From Paraburkholderia nodosa DSM 21604 (GTDB lineage: Bacteria > Pseudomonadota > Gammaproteobacteria > Burkholderiales > Burkholderiaceae): a stretch of 64,000 nt of DNA. Made by a program: the position numbers and the translations under genes. Below, piece after piece: positions 1 to 7,450 of the stretch (the first letter of the stretch is position 1; the number at the start of each line of letters is the position of its first letter). The notes under the pieces were generated by a model that was not told the origin of the DNA, ran no database searches, and saw nothing but the letters and a program-made list of their open reading frames with translations. The stretch is from the NCBI RefSeq assembly GCF_000519185.1, contig NZ_JAFA01000022.1:36223-100222 (forward strand). The letters run 5' to 3'.

Positions 1-484
1 ACTGATCGCTTGCGGCTTCTCGCTAGGTTGGGTGATGGTCCGCATCCCGGGTATCACGCCCGACAAGCTGCGTTACTTCTCCTGGCACAAGTGGATCGGC
101 GTAACCGTGTTCGCGCTCGCCGTGCTGCGCATGCTCTGGCGCGCGAGCCATGCGGCGCCCCCCCTGCCTGCCGGCATGAGCGCCTGGCAGCGCAGCGCGG
201 CGCATGTCGTGCACCTGCTGCTCTACGTGCTGATGATCGCGATCCCGGTTACCGGCTATCTCTACACCCTGGCTGCCAACGTGCCGGTCGTCTATCTGGG
301 CTTGATCCCGCTGCCGCGCATCATCGGGCCCGATCCGGCGCTGAAGGTGGTGTTCAAGACGGTTCACATCGCGCTCAACTACGGGCTGTTCGCACTCGTT
401 GCCGTACATGTCGCCGCGGCCGTCAAGCATCAGTGGCTCGACCGCGACCGCCTGCTTTCGCGCATGCTGCCTTTCCTCAAATGA
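1..484 (+). CDS. Cytochrome b561 family protein (5' end outside window)
   Basis: This reads as a membrane-embedded di-haem cytochrome b561 that would pass electrons from the quinone pool. The reading frame is already open at base 2 and carries no start signal, so the N-terminus lies upstream. Visible features are LRYFSWHKWIGV, with a histidine in a helix, a long hydrophobic segment around AAHVVHLLLYVLMIAIPV, and FKTVHIALNYGLFALVAVHV with further haem-ligand-type histidines. These are typical of bacterial b561 proteins of about 180 residues, and about 160 are present. It converges with the yceI-like gene. YceI proteins and b561 cytochromes are often neighbours, so a shared redox or isoprenoid-quinone role is plausible but inferred. 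Confidence 0.85.
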   Translation, partial: LIACGFSLGWVMVRIPGITPDKLRYFSWHKWIGVTVFALAVLRMLWRASHAAPPLPAGMSAWQRSAAHVVHLLLYVLMIAIPVTGYLYTLAANVPVVYLGLIPLPRIIGPDPALKVVFKTVHIALNYGLFALVAVHVAAAVKHQWLDRDRLLSRMLPFLK

Positions 485-610
485 CATGATGGCTCGTTCG
501 ATGTAGCCATCGATCTACCGATACGTGCTGAGCGTGTTCACGGCGGCAGCGATGTCCAGAAAGGGCTTGATCACGACGGGTCTCCTCGCGTGAAACGGCA
601 GCGCGAGAGT

Positions 611-1231
611 TCACGGATGGGCGCGTTCCTGAACAAATTTGGCCTGGATCCTCAAGTGCACCTCGTCCCCGACAGCGTGCGACCACTTCGACAGCCCGAA
701 CGCCGCCCGGCTAAAGTGGCCTTCCGCGGAAAAAGCCAGCGTTCGGCGGGCGCCCGGCGGATCGCGCGGGTCTTCGTCGAACGCGACAGCGAGCGTGACC
801 GGACGCGTCGTCGTGCGGACCGTCAGATCGCCCGTCAAGAGGCCGGTAACTGTACCGGTTCGGGCGAAGCTGGTGCTGACGAAGCGAATGGCCGGAAAAT
901 GCGCCACGTCGAGCATGTCGCCGCCTTCCACGAATCCGGCGACAAATGGTGTGTTCGATTCGAGGCTTGTCGCGTCGATCGTCACCACGACGCGGCCTGC
1001 GGTAAAACCCTGGAATCCCTCGAGCTGGGCACCTATGCGGCTGAAGCGCATCGTGAGGTTTGAGTGCCAGACGTTCGCGACATCGAACGTCACACCTGAA
1101 CGGCCTGGATCGAGCCGATACAGTGCCTGCGGCGCAGACGTGTCGATCGGTTCGGCACTGACCCCAACAACTGCGCAGGCAGCGCAGGCGAACGTCGCGA
1201 TCACGGTAGCGCGTGGTTTGAGACGACGCAT
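611..1231 (-). CDS. YceI family periplasmic protein
   Basis: A 206-residue lipocalin-like YceI protein, a family that binds polyprenoid lipids in the periplasm. I chose the ATG at 1231 because it begins MRRLKPRATVIATFACAACA, a good signal peptide. An in-frame ATG at 1303 would overlap the upstream gene by about 30 bp and put arginine-rich sequence in front of the signal. The YceI core is visible as YRLDPGRSGVTFDVANVWHS, SRIGAQLEGFQG, LDVAHFPAIRFVS and GDLTVRTTTRPVTLAV. It lies 43 bp downstream of the anti-sigma gene on the same strand, so the two are probably cotranscribed. It faces the b561 gene. Confidence 0.88.
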   Translation of the reverse strand: MRRLKPRATVIATFACAACAVVGVSAEPIDTSAPQALYRLDPGRSGVTFDVANVWHSNLTMRFSRIGAQLEGFQGFTAGRVVVTIDATSLESNTPFVAGFVEGGDMLDVAHFPAIRFVSTSFARTGTVTGLLTGDLTVRTTTRPVTLAVAFDEDPRDPPGARRTLAFSAEGHFSRAAFGLSKWSHAVGDEVHLRIQAKFVQERAHP

Positions 1232-1274
1232 GGCCGCGCCTCGTCGACGGATGGGGCTCCGATCGGGCACGCAT

Positions 1275-2072
1275 CTACCTCCACGGTTCGGGATGCCCGC
1301 CAAGCTCGCTGCAAACGTCGACAGCGATCTTGCGCAATTGACCCTCCGCCATCTGCCCGGAGAGCGCGTAGCCGATCTGGTCGTTTGCCCAGCTGAACGT
1401 GCGGCGATCGCCTTCCCGCAGGACGCGGATCGCCGTTTCGCGTTGCGAGGCTGGGCTCACGTAAAGCGTAAGCCGCGCGCCGGCCCCGTTCTCGTACATG
1501 AATTGCGCGGCTGGTCCGTCTGCGCCCGGCAGCAGCCGTCCGCCCAGCAGTGCATAGCCGTAATCCCTTAGCGACGGCACGGAGAGCGGACGATTCAGGC
1601 GCTTCGAGAGCCAGTCGACGAGCGCCCCTTCGCGCGCGGCAGTCACCTCGACCGGATGGCGCCGCTCCGGCGCGTAGACCACGTAAGCGACGTCGGCCTG
1701 CTCGGCGAATGCCGTCTGCGCCGATGGCGGCGCAACAGGCGATGAAATTACGCCGGCGAGCCCTGCGAGTGTGGCTCCGGCGGCGAGCGCGCTTATGGCG
1801 AACGCTGTGCGATGCCACCGGTTCACGCGCGTGTGCAGCACAACGCACGACACGCTCGCTTGCGCGCCAGGATCCGCGAACAGCACACGCAAGGCGGCCC
1901 GCTGCGCGCGATAGCGGGCGACGAGGTTCGCAGCACGCCGGTCCACGGTCAACCGGGCTCCCAGCGTCAGGCGTTCAGCTTCCGTCAACTCGTCGTCGAC
2001 GAATGCCGAGAATGCGCGTAGCGCCGCCACGCTAAAGCCTGACGCTGCAGTGGGATCGAGATCGTCGCTCAT
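1275..2072 (-). CDS. Transmembrane anti-sigma factor, no adjacent sigma gene
   Basis: A 265-residue protein with the layout of an ECF anti-sigma factor. The N-terminal cytoplasmic part carries AFVDDELTEAERLTLGARL, resembling the zinc-finger/ASD family 'EL..YLDGEL' helix. A single membrane segment follows at about residues 92-112 (FAISALAAGATLAGLAGVIS), then a periplasmic domain of about 150 residues. Such genes normally sit directly behind their ECF sigma gene. Here the 690 bp upstream shows no sigma-70 region 2 or 4 on either strand, so the partner is missing or elsewhere. The yceI gene follows on the same strand. The family call is good; the specific regulon is unknown. Confidence 0.75.
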   Translation of the reverse strand: MSDDLDPTAASGFSVAALRAFSAFVDDELTEAERLTLGARLTVDRRAANLVARYRAQRAALRVLFADPGAQASVSCVVLHTRVNRWHRTAFAISALAAGATLAGLAGVISSPVAPPSAQTAFAEQADVAYVVYAPERRHPVEVTAAREGALVDWLSKRLNRPLSVPSLRDYGYALLGGRLLPGADGPAAQFMYENGAGARLTLYVSPASQRETAIRVLREGDRRTFSWANDQIGYALSGQMAEGQLRKIAVDVCSELGGHPEPWR

Positions 2073-2767
2073 CGGGCTAGCCCAATGCTGTCAACGACGC
2101 GGGGCTGTCGAGTTGCGCCCTGCGAATAGTTGGCGTATGTGACCATGCGCCGGCAAGAGACGCGACATCACCGTGCCAACAGGCAGGCCGCGCCGAACCT
2201 GGGTGCCAGGATGTCCATGCCCGCAGGCAGAGAATCTGTCCGGATTTCATCCCGGCTTCCTTACGTACTAAGGACAACGGAAAAACGTTCCACATATGCC
2301 CTTTATTCCGAGGTCCTTGAAGGCAAGATTTCTCGCCAGCTGATTTCGTCGCGAGCGCGAGGCAGCGGAAAAGCGCATGCTGCATGTGGGCAACGTCAAG
2401 TAATCAACTAATCCTTGCGGCGCGGCTTAGCGGACTTGCGGTTCGTCGAGAAATATCGCAGTGAGCATAGAAGACGACCACAAGATCGACGGAATGCTGT
2501 CGGACGTATAGTGGAGACACACAGTGGCGCACTTCCGGCTAGAAGGTGGGGGCCGCCATGATCTGGGTGCGGGCGATTTCATCGAACGCGGGCCGCCGGG
2601 TGACTGCGTTTTCAAAACCCGAAGTTCACGAAGTCGCAAATATGCCGTGATCGTTGTTCGGAACGCACAATTGTCTGAATCGATTGGGGTTGCGGTGCAG
2701 CCGGCTCGTGCCCACCGATTTCACTTGCCCCCAATCGTTGGCTTCGGTGCGATTTTCTCCGACTCGA
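2073..2767. other. About 700 bp with no convincing gene
   Basis: No reading frame here has recognisable protein sequence. This is where an ECF sigma gene would be expected in front of the anti-sigma gene. On the minus strand near 2282-2262 there is GGAAC followed by an AT-rich spacer, a possible ECF-type -35. An AAGGAA-ATG near 2256-2240 opens a 57-codon frame that looks random. It may be the scar of a deletion. Confidence 0.4.
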
Positions 2768-3538
2768 TCAATGGCCGTGCGTGCCGCCGCCAAAGCCGCG
2801 TCCAGTGAAGTGACCACCTCCGCCACCCGAGGCATGCCCGCCTTCGCCGACCCCGCCATATCCGCCTGTCCACGTGTGCCCCGCTTGTGCGGGGGCGCGT
2901 GGCTGCATCACTGCCATGTGCGGTGATTGTGCGGGGGCACTCGGCGGCATGGCCGCCACATGCGGCGCTTGAGCGGGGACGCCTGGCCGCGTCACTGCTA
3001 TGTGCGGTGCCTGTGCAGGAGCCTTCGGCGGCATCACTACCACGTGCGGTGCTGGAGCGGGGGCGGGCGGCATGGGCAGGCGATGCGGCGGCTGAGCGGG
3101 CGGGACAGTGGACGGCATGGTTACGATGCGATTCGGACGGTGGTCGAAGCGATCGCGGTCGAAATCGCGCTCGAAAAGATGGCCGAAGTGATCGTGGTCG
3201 AAATGGTGGTGATGGTGGTGGCGGTGAAAATCATCAAAGAAAACGAATCCCCCACTCAAAAAGACCGGCGGCCCAAAGTACCAGGGCTCATAGTTGTACG
3301 CGTAGTCCGGCATGACCCACGACGGGCCATAGCCGTTCACGAACACCCAGTTGCCGTCAGGCTGCCGACAGGCCCGCCCGGTGTACGGCTGAATGATGCC
3401 GTCTATTTCAGTTTGACCTGTCACGTCGCGGCACGTGGAACTGTCGATCGGCTGCCCTTCATAAGTCTGGGCTGCCACGGGGGCGGAGCAGACCAGACCG
3501 GCGAGTAGCGCCGGTCCAAGTCGAAGTACGTTGCACAT
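2768..3538 (-). CDS. Secreted His-rich, Pro/Ala-repeat protein
   Basis: A 256-residue exported protein of unknown family. Residues 1-23 form a signal peptide ending VAAQ. A globular part of about 75 residues contains Cys36 and Cys57 and many aromatic residues (WVFVNGYGPSW, YNYEPWYFGPPVF). Residues 105-133 are extremely rich in His, Asp and Phe (HRHHHHHHFDHDHFGH). Residues 158-222 hold about five copies of a 14-residue repeat of the form APAQAPH-hydrophobic-A-x-x-P-x-x-P, each with one histidine. The tail is Gly/His-rich. Regularly spaced histidines in an exported protein beside mer and nickel/cobalt genes suggest periplasmic metal binding; that is inference. A spacer or adhesin-like role is the alternative. 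Confidence 0.8.
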   Translation of the reverse strand: MCNVLRLGPALLAGLVCSAPVAAQTYEGQPIDSSTCRDVTGQTEIDGIIQPYTGRACRQPDGNWVFVNGYGPSWVMPDYAYNYEPWYFGPPVFLSGGFVFFDDFHRHHHHHHFDHDHFGHLFERDFDRDRFDHRPNRIVTMPSTVPPAQPPHRLPMPPAPAPAPHVVVMPPKAPAQAPHIAVTRPGVPAQAPHVAAMPPSAPAQSPHMAVMQPRAPAQAGHTWTGGYGGVGEGGHASGGGGGHFTGRGFGGGTHGH

Positions 3539-3816
3539 GATGTCACCTGCCGGTGCTCCTTCGAAAGATAAACGTATGGAGCGGACGGTTTATTCCGCCG
3601 GCAGCGTGTGGGTAGCGTTGTTCTCCACGGGCGGGTGCGGGACATGGTCGGAAGGCCTCGGCCACAACCCGCGTCGGCAAGCGGGGCGCGCCGGCCGTTG
3701 GATCGGCTGCGCTACTCCGCCCAGACCACTCGCTCGCGGTCTGGGCGCTAATGATGGGGTGCTTGCCAGGGTCGTGCGCGATTTCCAGCAAAGCGCCGTC
3801 CGGTCAACTGCTCCTG

Positions 3817-4038
3817 CTACGAAGCCGGACGCTCGCAGCACGCGCGTTGTTGCTGGATCGGGGGACACGGTACCGAGCCGAATGAGCAGAACACACAGCA
3901 GTCGCCAGGTTTCGGGCGCAGCAGTGTGTGACACGCCGGACACTCGTAGTAGAACTGGCAGGCATCCGTCGGCATGCTCTCTTGCTGGGCGTGTGCGCAG
4001 TGCGGGCAGATCAGCACGGATTTGAGGATCACGGGCAT
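3817..4038 (-). CDS. GDCCVxC-domain protein of the mer operon
   Basis: A 73-residue, cysteine-rich soluble protein. It has CPHCAH near the N-terminus, then a second CPAC and the signature GDCCVFCSFG followed by PCPPIQ. This small family is repeatedly found next to merT and merP genes; its biochemical role is not established, but the cysteine pairs suggest thiol-metal binding. The ATG at 4038 gives MPVILKSVLICPHC and removes an arginine-rich extension that would overlap merP. It follows merP by 7 bp, so it belongs to the same transcript. A merA gene would normally follow, but none is present. Confidence 0.85.
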   Translation of the reverse strand: MPVILKSVLICPHCAHAQQESMPTDACQFYYECPACHTLLRPKPGDCCVFCSFGSVPCPPIQQQRACCERPAS

Positions 4039-4045
4039 GGTGGCA

Positions 4046-4321
4046 TCACTTCCGTACAGTGGACGGATAGCCCGCGTTCGTCGTGGCCTCGGTAAGCGTC
4101 TTCGGCTGGGCCTTGTCCGGGTCATACGTGACGGTGGCCGTCTTCCTGTCGAAATCAACCTGCACGGCGCTTACACCGGTCACCTTCTCCAGCGATTTCT
4201 TGACCGTGATGGGGCACAGCGCGCAGGTCATATTTTGTACGGCCAGCGTGACAGTCTTTGGTGTGGCAGCCAGCGCTGCCAACGGCAGGGAGGCCAGTAG
4301 AGTAACGAGCAATATGCGCAT
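4046..4321 (-). CDS. merP: Periplasmic mercury-binding protein MerP
   Basis: A 91-residue exported protein that binds Hg(II) in the periplasm and hands it to MerT. Residues 1-19 are a signal peptide ending ALAA. The mature HMA fold carries NMTCALCPITVKKSL, the CxxC mercury ligand pair in the MerP-specific context, and ends with the usual TNAGYPSTVRK. The length matches typical MerP proteins. It lies 12 bp after merT and 7 bp before the GDCCV gene. Transcription should come from the MerR-controlled promoter upstream of merT. Confidence 0.96.
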   Translation of the reverse strand: MRILLVTLLASLPLAALAATPKTVTLAVQNMTCALCPITVKKSLEKVTGVSAVQVDFDRKTATVTYDPDKAQPKTLTEATTNAGYPSTVRK

Positions 4322-4333
4322 GGCGAACTCCTC

Positions 4334-4681
4334 TCAGTAGAACAACGGGGCCATCCGCGGCACGGCCAGCAGGGCGAGCAACAGGGCCGCGACGATCCAG
4401 AAGGTGAGTCGCTGCCGGCGGATCGTGCGCGGATCGGAGCAGGGCGTGCCTGGAGTGCAAACCTTCGGCATCAGGTAAAGCCTGCGGAAGGCCAGGCCGA
4501 GAAACAGCAGCGTCAACCCGATGAAAAACGGCCGGTAAGGCTCCATCGCCGTCAGGCTGCCTACCCATGCGCCGCCGATCCCAAGGGCGAGCAGTATGAG
4601 CGGCCCGACACAGCACACCGACGCGCCTACGGCGGCCAGGATACCCGCTACCAAGGACACTTTGCCGGTGAGTTGCACCAT
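4334..4681 (-). CDS. merT: Mercuric transport protein MerT
   Basis: A 115-residue inner-membrane importer that takes Hg(II) from MerP into the cytoplasm. It has three hydrophobic segments. The Cys23-Cys24 pair lies in the first helix (GASVCCVGPL), and a second cysteine pair, Cys75 and Cys81, is in the cytoplasmic loop. This is the standard MerT layout. It is the first gene of the minus-strand mer transcript, divergent from merR. Mercury import is normally useful only when MerA reduces the ion. No merA is present in this window, which makes the operon unusual. Confidence 0.96.
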   Translation of the reverse strand: MVQLTGKVSLVAGILAAVGASVCCVGPLILLALGIGGAWVGSLTAMEPYRPFFIGLTLLFLGLAFRRLYLMPKVCTPGTPCSDPRTIRRQRLTFWIVAALLLALLAVPRMAPLFY

Positions 4682-4715
4682 CGCCTTCTCCTTGAACCTT
4701 TTCGCACGACTGTCA

Positions 4716-4746
4716 CTCTAAATCCTGTACTCAGGTACGGAATCAA
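4716..4746 (-). promoter_or_regulatory. MerR-controlled mer promoter/operator
   Basis: Read on the minus strand, TTGATT (4746-4741) is followed by exactly 19 bp and then TTAGAG (4721-4716). This is the overlong spacer characteristic of MerR promoters. The spacer contains the dyad CCGTACctGAGTACAGG (4740-4724), close to the classic mer operator. The merR ribosome-binding site (AAGGGG, 4745-4750) overlaps the -35 on the other strand, so MerR should repress its own gene and activate merTP upon binding mercury. Confidence 0.9.
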
Positions 4747-4756
4747 GGGGAATCTG

Positions 4757-5155
4757 ATGGACGCGGCACTGACCATCGGCAAGCTGGCGAAAGCGGCTGG
4801 GGTGAACATCGAAACGATCCGCTACTATCAGCGGCGCGGCCTGCTTGATGAGCCGCCCAAGCCATCGGGCGGGCATCGGCGCTATGCGCCGGACCAGGCC
4901 AAACGGGTGCGTTTCATCCGGCGAGCGCAGGCGCTGGGTTTCACGCTGGACGAGGTGGGCACGCTGTTGACGTTGGACTCGGTATGCGGCTGCGCGGAAA
5001 CGCGGACCTTGGCAGCCCGCAAGCGGGATCTGATCGAGCGGAAGATGGCTGACCTGACGGCCATGCACCAGGTGCTAGGGGAACTGGTCCATCAATGCGA
5101 TGTGGGGGACACTGCCAGGCCGTGCCCGATCATCGATGTATTGGAACGCGACTGA
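4757..5155 (+). CDS. merR: Mercury-responsive regulator MerR
   Basis: A 132-residue MerR-family activator. The winged helix is at the N-terminus (LTIGKLAKAAGVNIETIRYY and the RRYAPDQAKR wing), followed by a long dimerisation helix. The three mercury ligands of MerR are present as Cys79, Cys114 and Cys123. The extra Cys77, in the sequence SVCGC, is also seen in other MerR proteins. I chose the ATG at 4757, giving MDAALTIGKL, with AAGGGG just upstream. An upstream in-frame ATG at 4673 would run through the divergent promoter. It is divergent from merT. Confidence 0.96.
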   Translation: MDAALTIGKLAKAAGVNIETIRYYQRRGLLDEPPKPSGGHRRYAPDQAKRVRFIRRAQALGFTLDEVGTLLTLDSVCGCAETRTLAARKRDLIERKMADLTAMHQVLGELVHQCDVGDTARPCPIIDVLERD

Positions 5156-5388
5156 GTGGCGCGCCGAGCAAATGGCGGCTGGTGACACGACGGCTTGCTA
5201 TGGCCGGGAATCGTCAGTACCTGAAGCTTGAGATATTCGCGATTACCGGCCGACCCTCCTATCGGCCTAAGTCGGTTGGCTGTCCCATTAGTCCCCGGCC
5301 CCCCGTTCACGTCGACGGTGATACGTTGAACGCGTCTTGATGACTTTGTCGGTCGAACGCGATCAAACAGTTGGGACGCGCGATTGCT

Positions 5389-5589
5389 TCAGTCTTCCGA
5401 CGAAGCTTTTGGCGCCTCACGGACCACCTTCGCCTGTCGCCGGGAACGCTCATTGCGGATCTGATGACGTCGGTGGTCCGTCATCTTCTTCCAGTCGCGG
5501 ATTTCGTCGAGCGTCCGAAAGCAGCCGATGCAAAGTCCAGTCTTGCCATCGAACGCGCAGACATCGATGCAGGGTGATTTGACCGCCAT
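5389..5589 (-). CDS. DUF1289 family small cysteine protein
   Basis: A 66-residue protein with the DUF1289 signature: SPCIDVC near the N-terminus, then GLCIGCFRTLDEIRDW, then a basic tail (HRRHQIRNERSRRQ). The four cysteines suggest a small Fe-S or zinc site. The function of the family is not known. It starts only 3 bp after the end of dmeF on the same strand, so it is probably cotranscribed with the metal exporter, although DUF1289 genes occur in many contexts. Confidence 0.88.
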   Translation of the reverse strand: MAVKSPCIDVCAFDGKTGLCIGCFRTLDEIRDWKKMTDHRRHQIRNERSRRQAKVVREAPKASSED

Positions 5590-5592
5590 TCC

Positions 5593-6882
5593 TCAGGCCG
5601 CGGCGCTGACCGGATTCACTTCGACCGTCACGTGGGACAGCCCCTTAAAGCGTTTGAGGGCCGCGTGATAGAAGCTCGGGCTGCGTTGTGTTTCACTGGT
5701 GACGACCGACACCACCGCACTCATGTGCCCGGGACCGACGCGCCAGACATGGAGGTCAAGCACGTCGGCACCGTTGTCTTCAATGAGATGACGAACGTTC
5801 TCGGCCATGCGCTTGTCCAGATTCATGTCGAGCAGAATGCCGCCCGTATCGCGCATCAAGCCCCACGACCAGTTCGCAATTACTAGGGCGCCGATCACGC
5901 CGGCGAGCGGATCCATCCAGACCCAACCGAACGCGCGGGCCAGCAGGAGGCCGATGATCGCCAGCACGGAAACCGCGGCGTCCGCAATCACATGGATGTA
6001 GGCCGAGCGGATGTTGTGATCGCGATTTGCCGCAGCATCTGCGTCGTCGTGACTGTGATCGTCTTCTTCGAACTCAATTGAATGTTCGCCATCGGTCAGA
6101 CTGACAATGGCCCTGAATGCATGTGGCTCGGGAATGTCATCTTTCGACTCCAGATAGCTCCCACGGTCTGCGAACGTGAAGGTCTGGTGGGAACCGTCGG
6201 GGCGAATCGTTGTGATTGATACCGCATCGGTAGTCAGCTTCGAAGAGGCGGTTTCAGGCGTACTGCGGAAAACGGGCGGCACACCATCTTCGAAAACCGA
6301 CACGGCGAAAACGCCCGCATTACTGAAGATGCGATGCGCCTCTTCCTCATGACCGTGTTCGTCTTCATGTCCATGCCCGTGGCCGTGGCTGTGCGCGTGT
6401 CCATGACTGTGGCCGTGATGGTTTCCGCTGAGCAGCCAGACGCTTGCGAGATTCACCAGCAGGCCGAGGACGGCGATGGGGATCGCCTGGCCGAAGTGGA
6501 TGGGCACGGGCGAGAGAAAGCGCGAAACGGCCTCGTATCCAATCAGCAGCGCAATCATCGCGAGCACGATAGCGCTGGTAAAGCCCGCGAGGTCGCCCAG
6601 CTTGCCGGTGCCAAAGACGAAGCGGGTGTCGCTCGCATGCTTTCGCGCATAGGTGTACGCCAGCGCGGCAATCAGCATCGCACCGGCGTGGGTCGACATG
6701 TGCAGGCCATCGGCAACGAGCGCGAGCGACCCGAAAAGGCTGCCGCCGACAATCTCGGCCACCATCATGGCGCTGCACAGCGCGATCACCATCCAGGTTC
6801 TGCGCTCGTTTTCCTTGTGGGCAGCGCCCAGGAAGATATGGTCATGGCCCGCCCCGAAGGCGGCGTCCTCGAACTTGCCCAT
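5593..6882 (-). CDS. dmeF: DmeF-type cation diffusion facilitator (Ni/Co exporter)
   Basis: A 429-residue CDF-family antiporter exporting divalent metals, probably cobalt and nickel. Six membrane helices are recognisable. The metal sites are visible as ALVADGLHMSTH in the second helix and HVIADAAVSV in the fifth; the HMSTH variant is typical of the DmeF group. A long cytoplasmic insertion separates helices 4 and 5. It begins with a His-rich stretch (HHGHSHGHAHSHGHGHGH, about residues 154-171) and carries a second Asp/His patch (EEDDHSHDDAD). The insertion makes the protein about 100 residues longer than ordinary CzcD. It lies 7 bp downstream of the RcnR-type regulator. Confidence 0.92.
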   Translation of the reverse strand: MGKFEDAAFGAGHDHIFLGAAHKENERRTWMVIALCSAMMVAEIVGGSLFGSLALVADGLHMSTHAGAMLIAALAYTYARKHASDTRFVFGTGKLGDLAGFTSAIVLAMIALLIGYEAVSRFLSPVPIHFGQAIPIAVLGLLVNLASVWLLSGNHHGHSHGHAHSHGHGHGHEDEHGHEEEAHRIFSNAGVFAVSVFEDGVPPVFRSTPETASSKLTTDAVSITTIRPDGSHQTFTFADRGSYLESKDDIPEPHAFRAIVSLTDGEHSIEFEEDDHSHDDADAAANRDHNIRSAYIHVIADAAVSVLAIIGLLLARAFGWVWMDPLAGVIGALVIANWSWGLMRDTGGILLDMNLDKRMAENVRHLIEDNGADVLDLHVWRVGPGHMSAVVSVVTSETQRSPSFYHAALKRFKGLSHVTVEVNPVSAAA

Positions 6883-6889
6883 ACTTCTC

Positions 6890-7162
6890 TCACTTGAAGT
6901 AGCTGTGGACTACTTCGATCAATTGTTCGGTCCCGCTGCCATGCTCGTCAGCCGGTTCTGCGTCGACCAGATGGGTGCGAATGTGGTCCTCGAGCACGAC
7001 GGCGAGCAGGTCGTTCATGGCGCCACGACAGCTCGTAACCTGTTGCAGCACCTCCATGCAGCCGCGCTCTTCCTCCAATGCCCTTTCAATGGCTTCCACC
7101 TGCCCCTTGATTCGGCGAATGCGGTTGAGTAGCTTCTGCTTCTCGCGGATCGTGTGACTCAT
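6890..7162 (-). CDS. RcnR/DmeR-type Ni/Co-sensing repressor
   Basis: A 90-residue, all-helical CsoR/RcnR-family repressor. The ligand set that defines nickel/cobalt sensors of this family is complete: His3, Cys35, His60 and His64. Copper or formaldehyde sensors have a different pattern. It is directly upstream of dmeF on the same strand, so it should repress its own operon and be released by nickel or cobalt. A G-tract operator candidate lies about 40-55 bp upstream of the start. Identity as DmeR rather than RcnR rests only on the neighbour. Confidence 0.92.
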   Translation of the reverse strand: MSHTIREKQKLLNRIRRIKGQVEAIERALEEERGCMEVLQQVTSCRGAMNDLLAVVLEDHIRTHLVDAEPADEHGSGTEQLIEVVHSYFK

Positions 7163-7195
7163 GGCTGTTCTCCCATTTCGGGGTGTAGTCTAGCA

Positions 7196-7219
7196 AAAAT
7201 AGGGTAGGGGGGTATACCA
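7196..7219 (-). promoter_or_regulatory. Candidate RcnR-type operator
   Basis: The plus strand reads ATAGGGTAGGGGGGTATACC. A run of G flanked by TA-rich half sites is the form bound by RcnR/CsoR/FrmR repressors. It lies between the regulator start (7162) and the manganese-exporter promoter, where it could block the minus-strand promoter. Assignment is by pattern only. Confidence 0.5.
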
Positions 7220-7225
7220 AAACGC

Positions 7226-7255
7226 TTGTGCGATCGGACGATGCACCTTTATAAT
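7226..7255 (+). promoter_or_regulatory. Sigma-70 promoter for the riboswitch/exporter transcript
   Basis: TTGTGC (7226-7231) and a perfect TATAAT (7250-7255) are separated by 18 bp. Transcription would begin at about 7262, just at the start of the riboswitch. Confidence 0.7.
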
Positions 7256-7261
7256 CGCGGC

Positions 7262-7400
7262 ACTCTTCGGGGAGTAGCCGCTCTGGACGCAATGTTCGGA
7301 GGCGCACGTCAACATACTTGTCGGCTTGATGGCGACATGGCGTGCGCAGCGTAAGCCTGGCAAGACCGATGACGTGCATCCCTACCTGGCCGGGTCGCAG
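7262..7400 (+). ncRNA. yybP-ykoY manganese riboswitch
   Basis: The 5' UTR of the exporter gene contains the conserved elements of this aptamer in order: CGGGGAGTAGCC (about 7268-7279), GTCAACATACTTG (about 7308-7320) and GGCAAGACC (7359-7367), with GC-rich stems between them. This RNA class senses Mn(II) and commonly precedes GDT1/UPF0016 and MntP exporters. The 3' boundary is approximate; the expression platform would occupy the remaining 50 bp before the start codon. Confidence 0.85.
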
Positions 7401-7450
7401 GGGTGTGTGTCATCGCGTGTTGACTTCGCGGCCCGGTAACAACAAACCCC

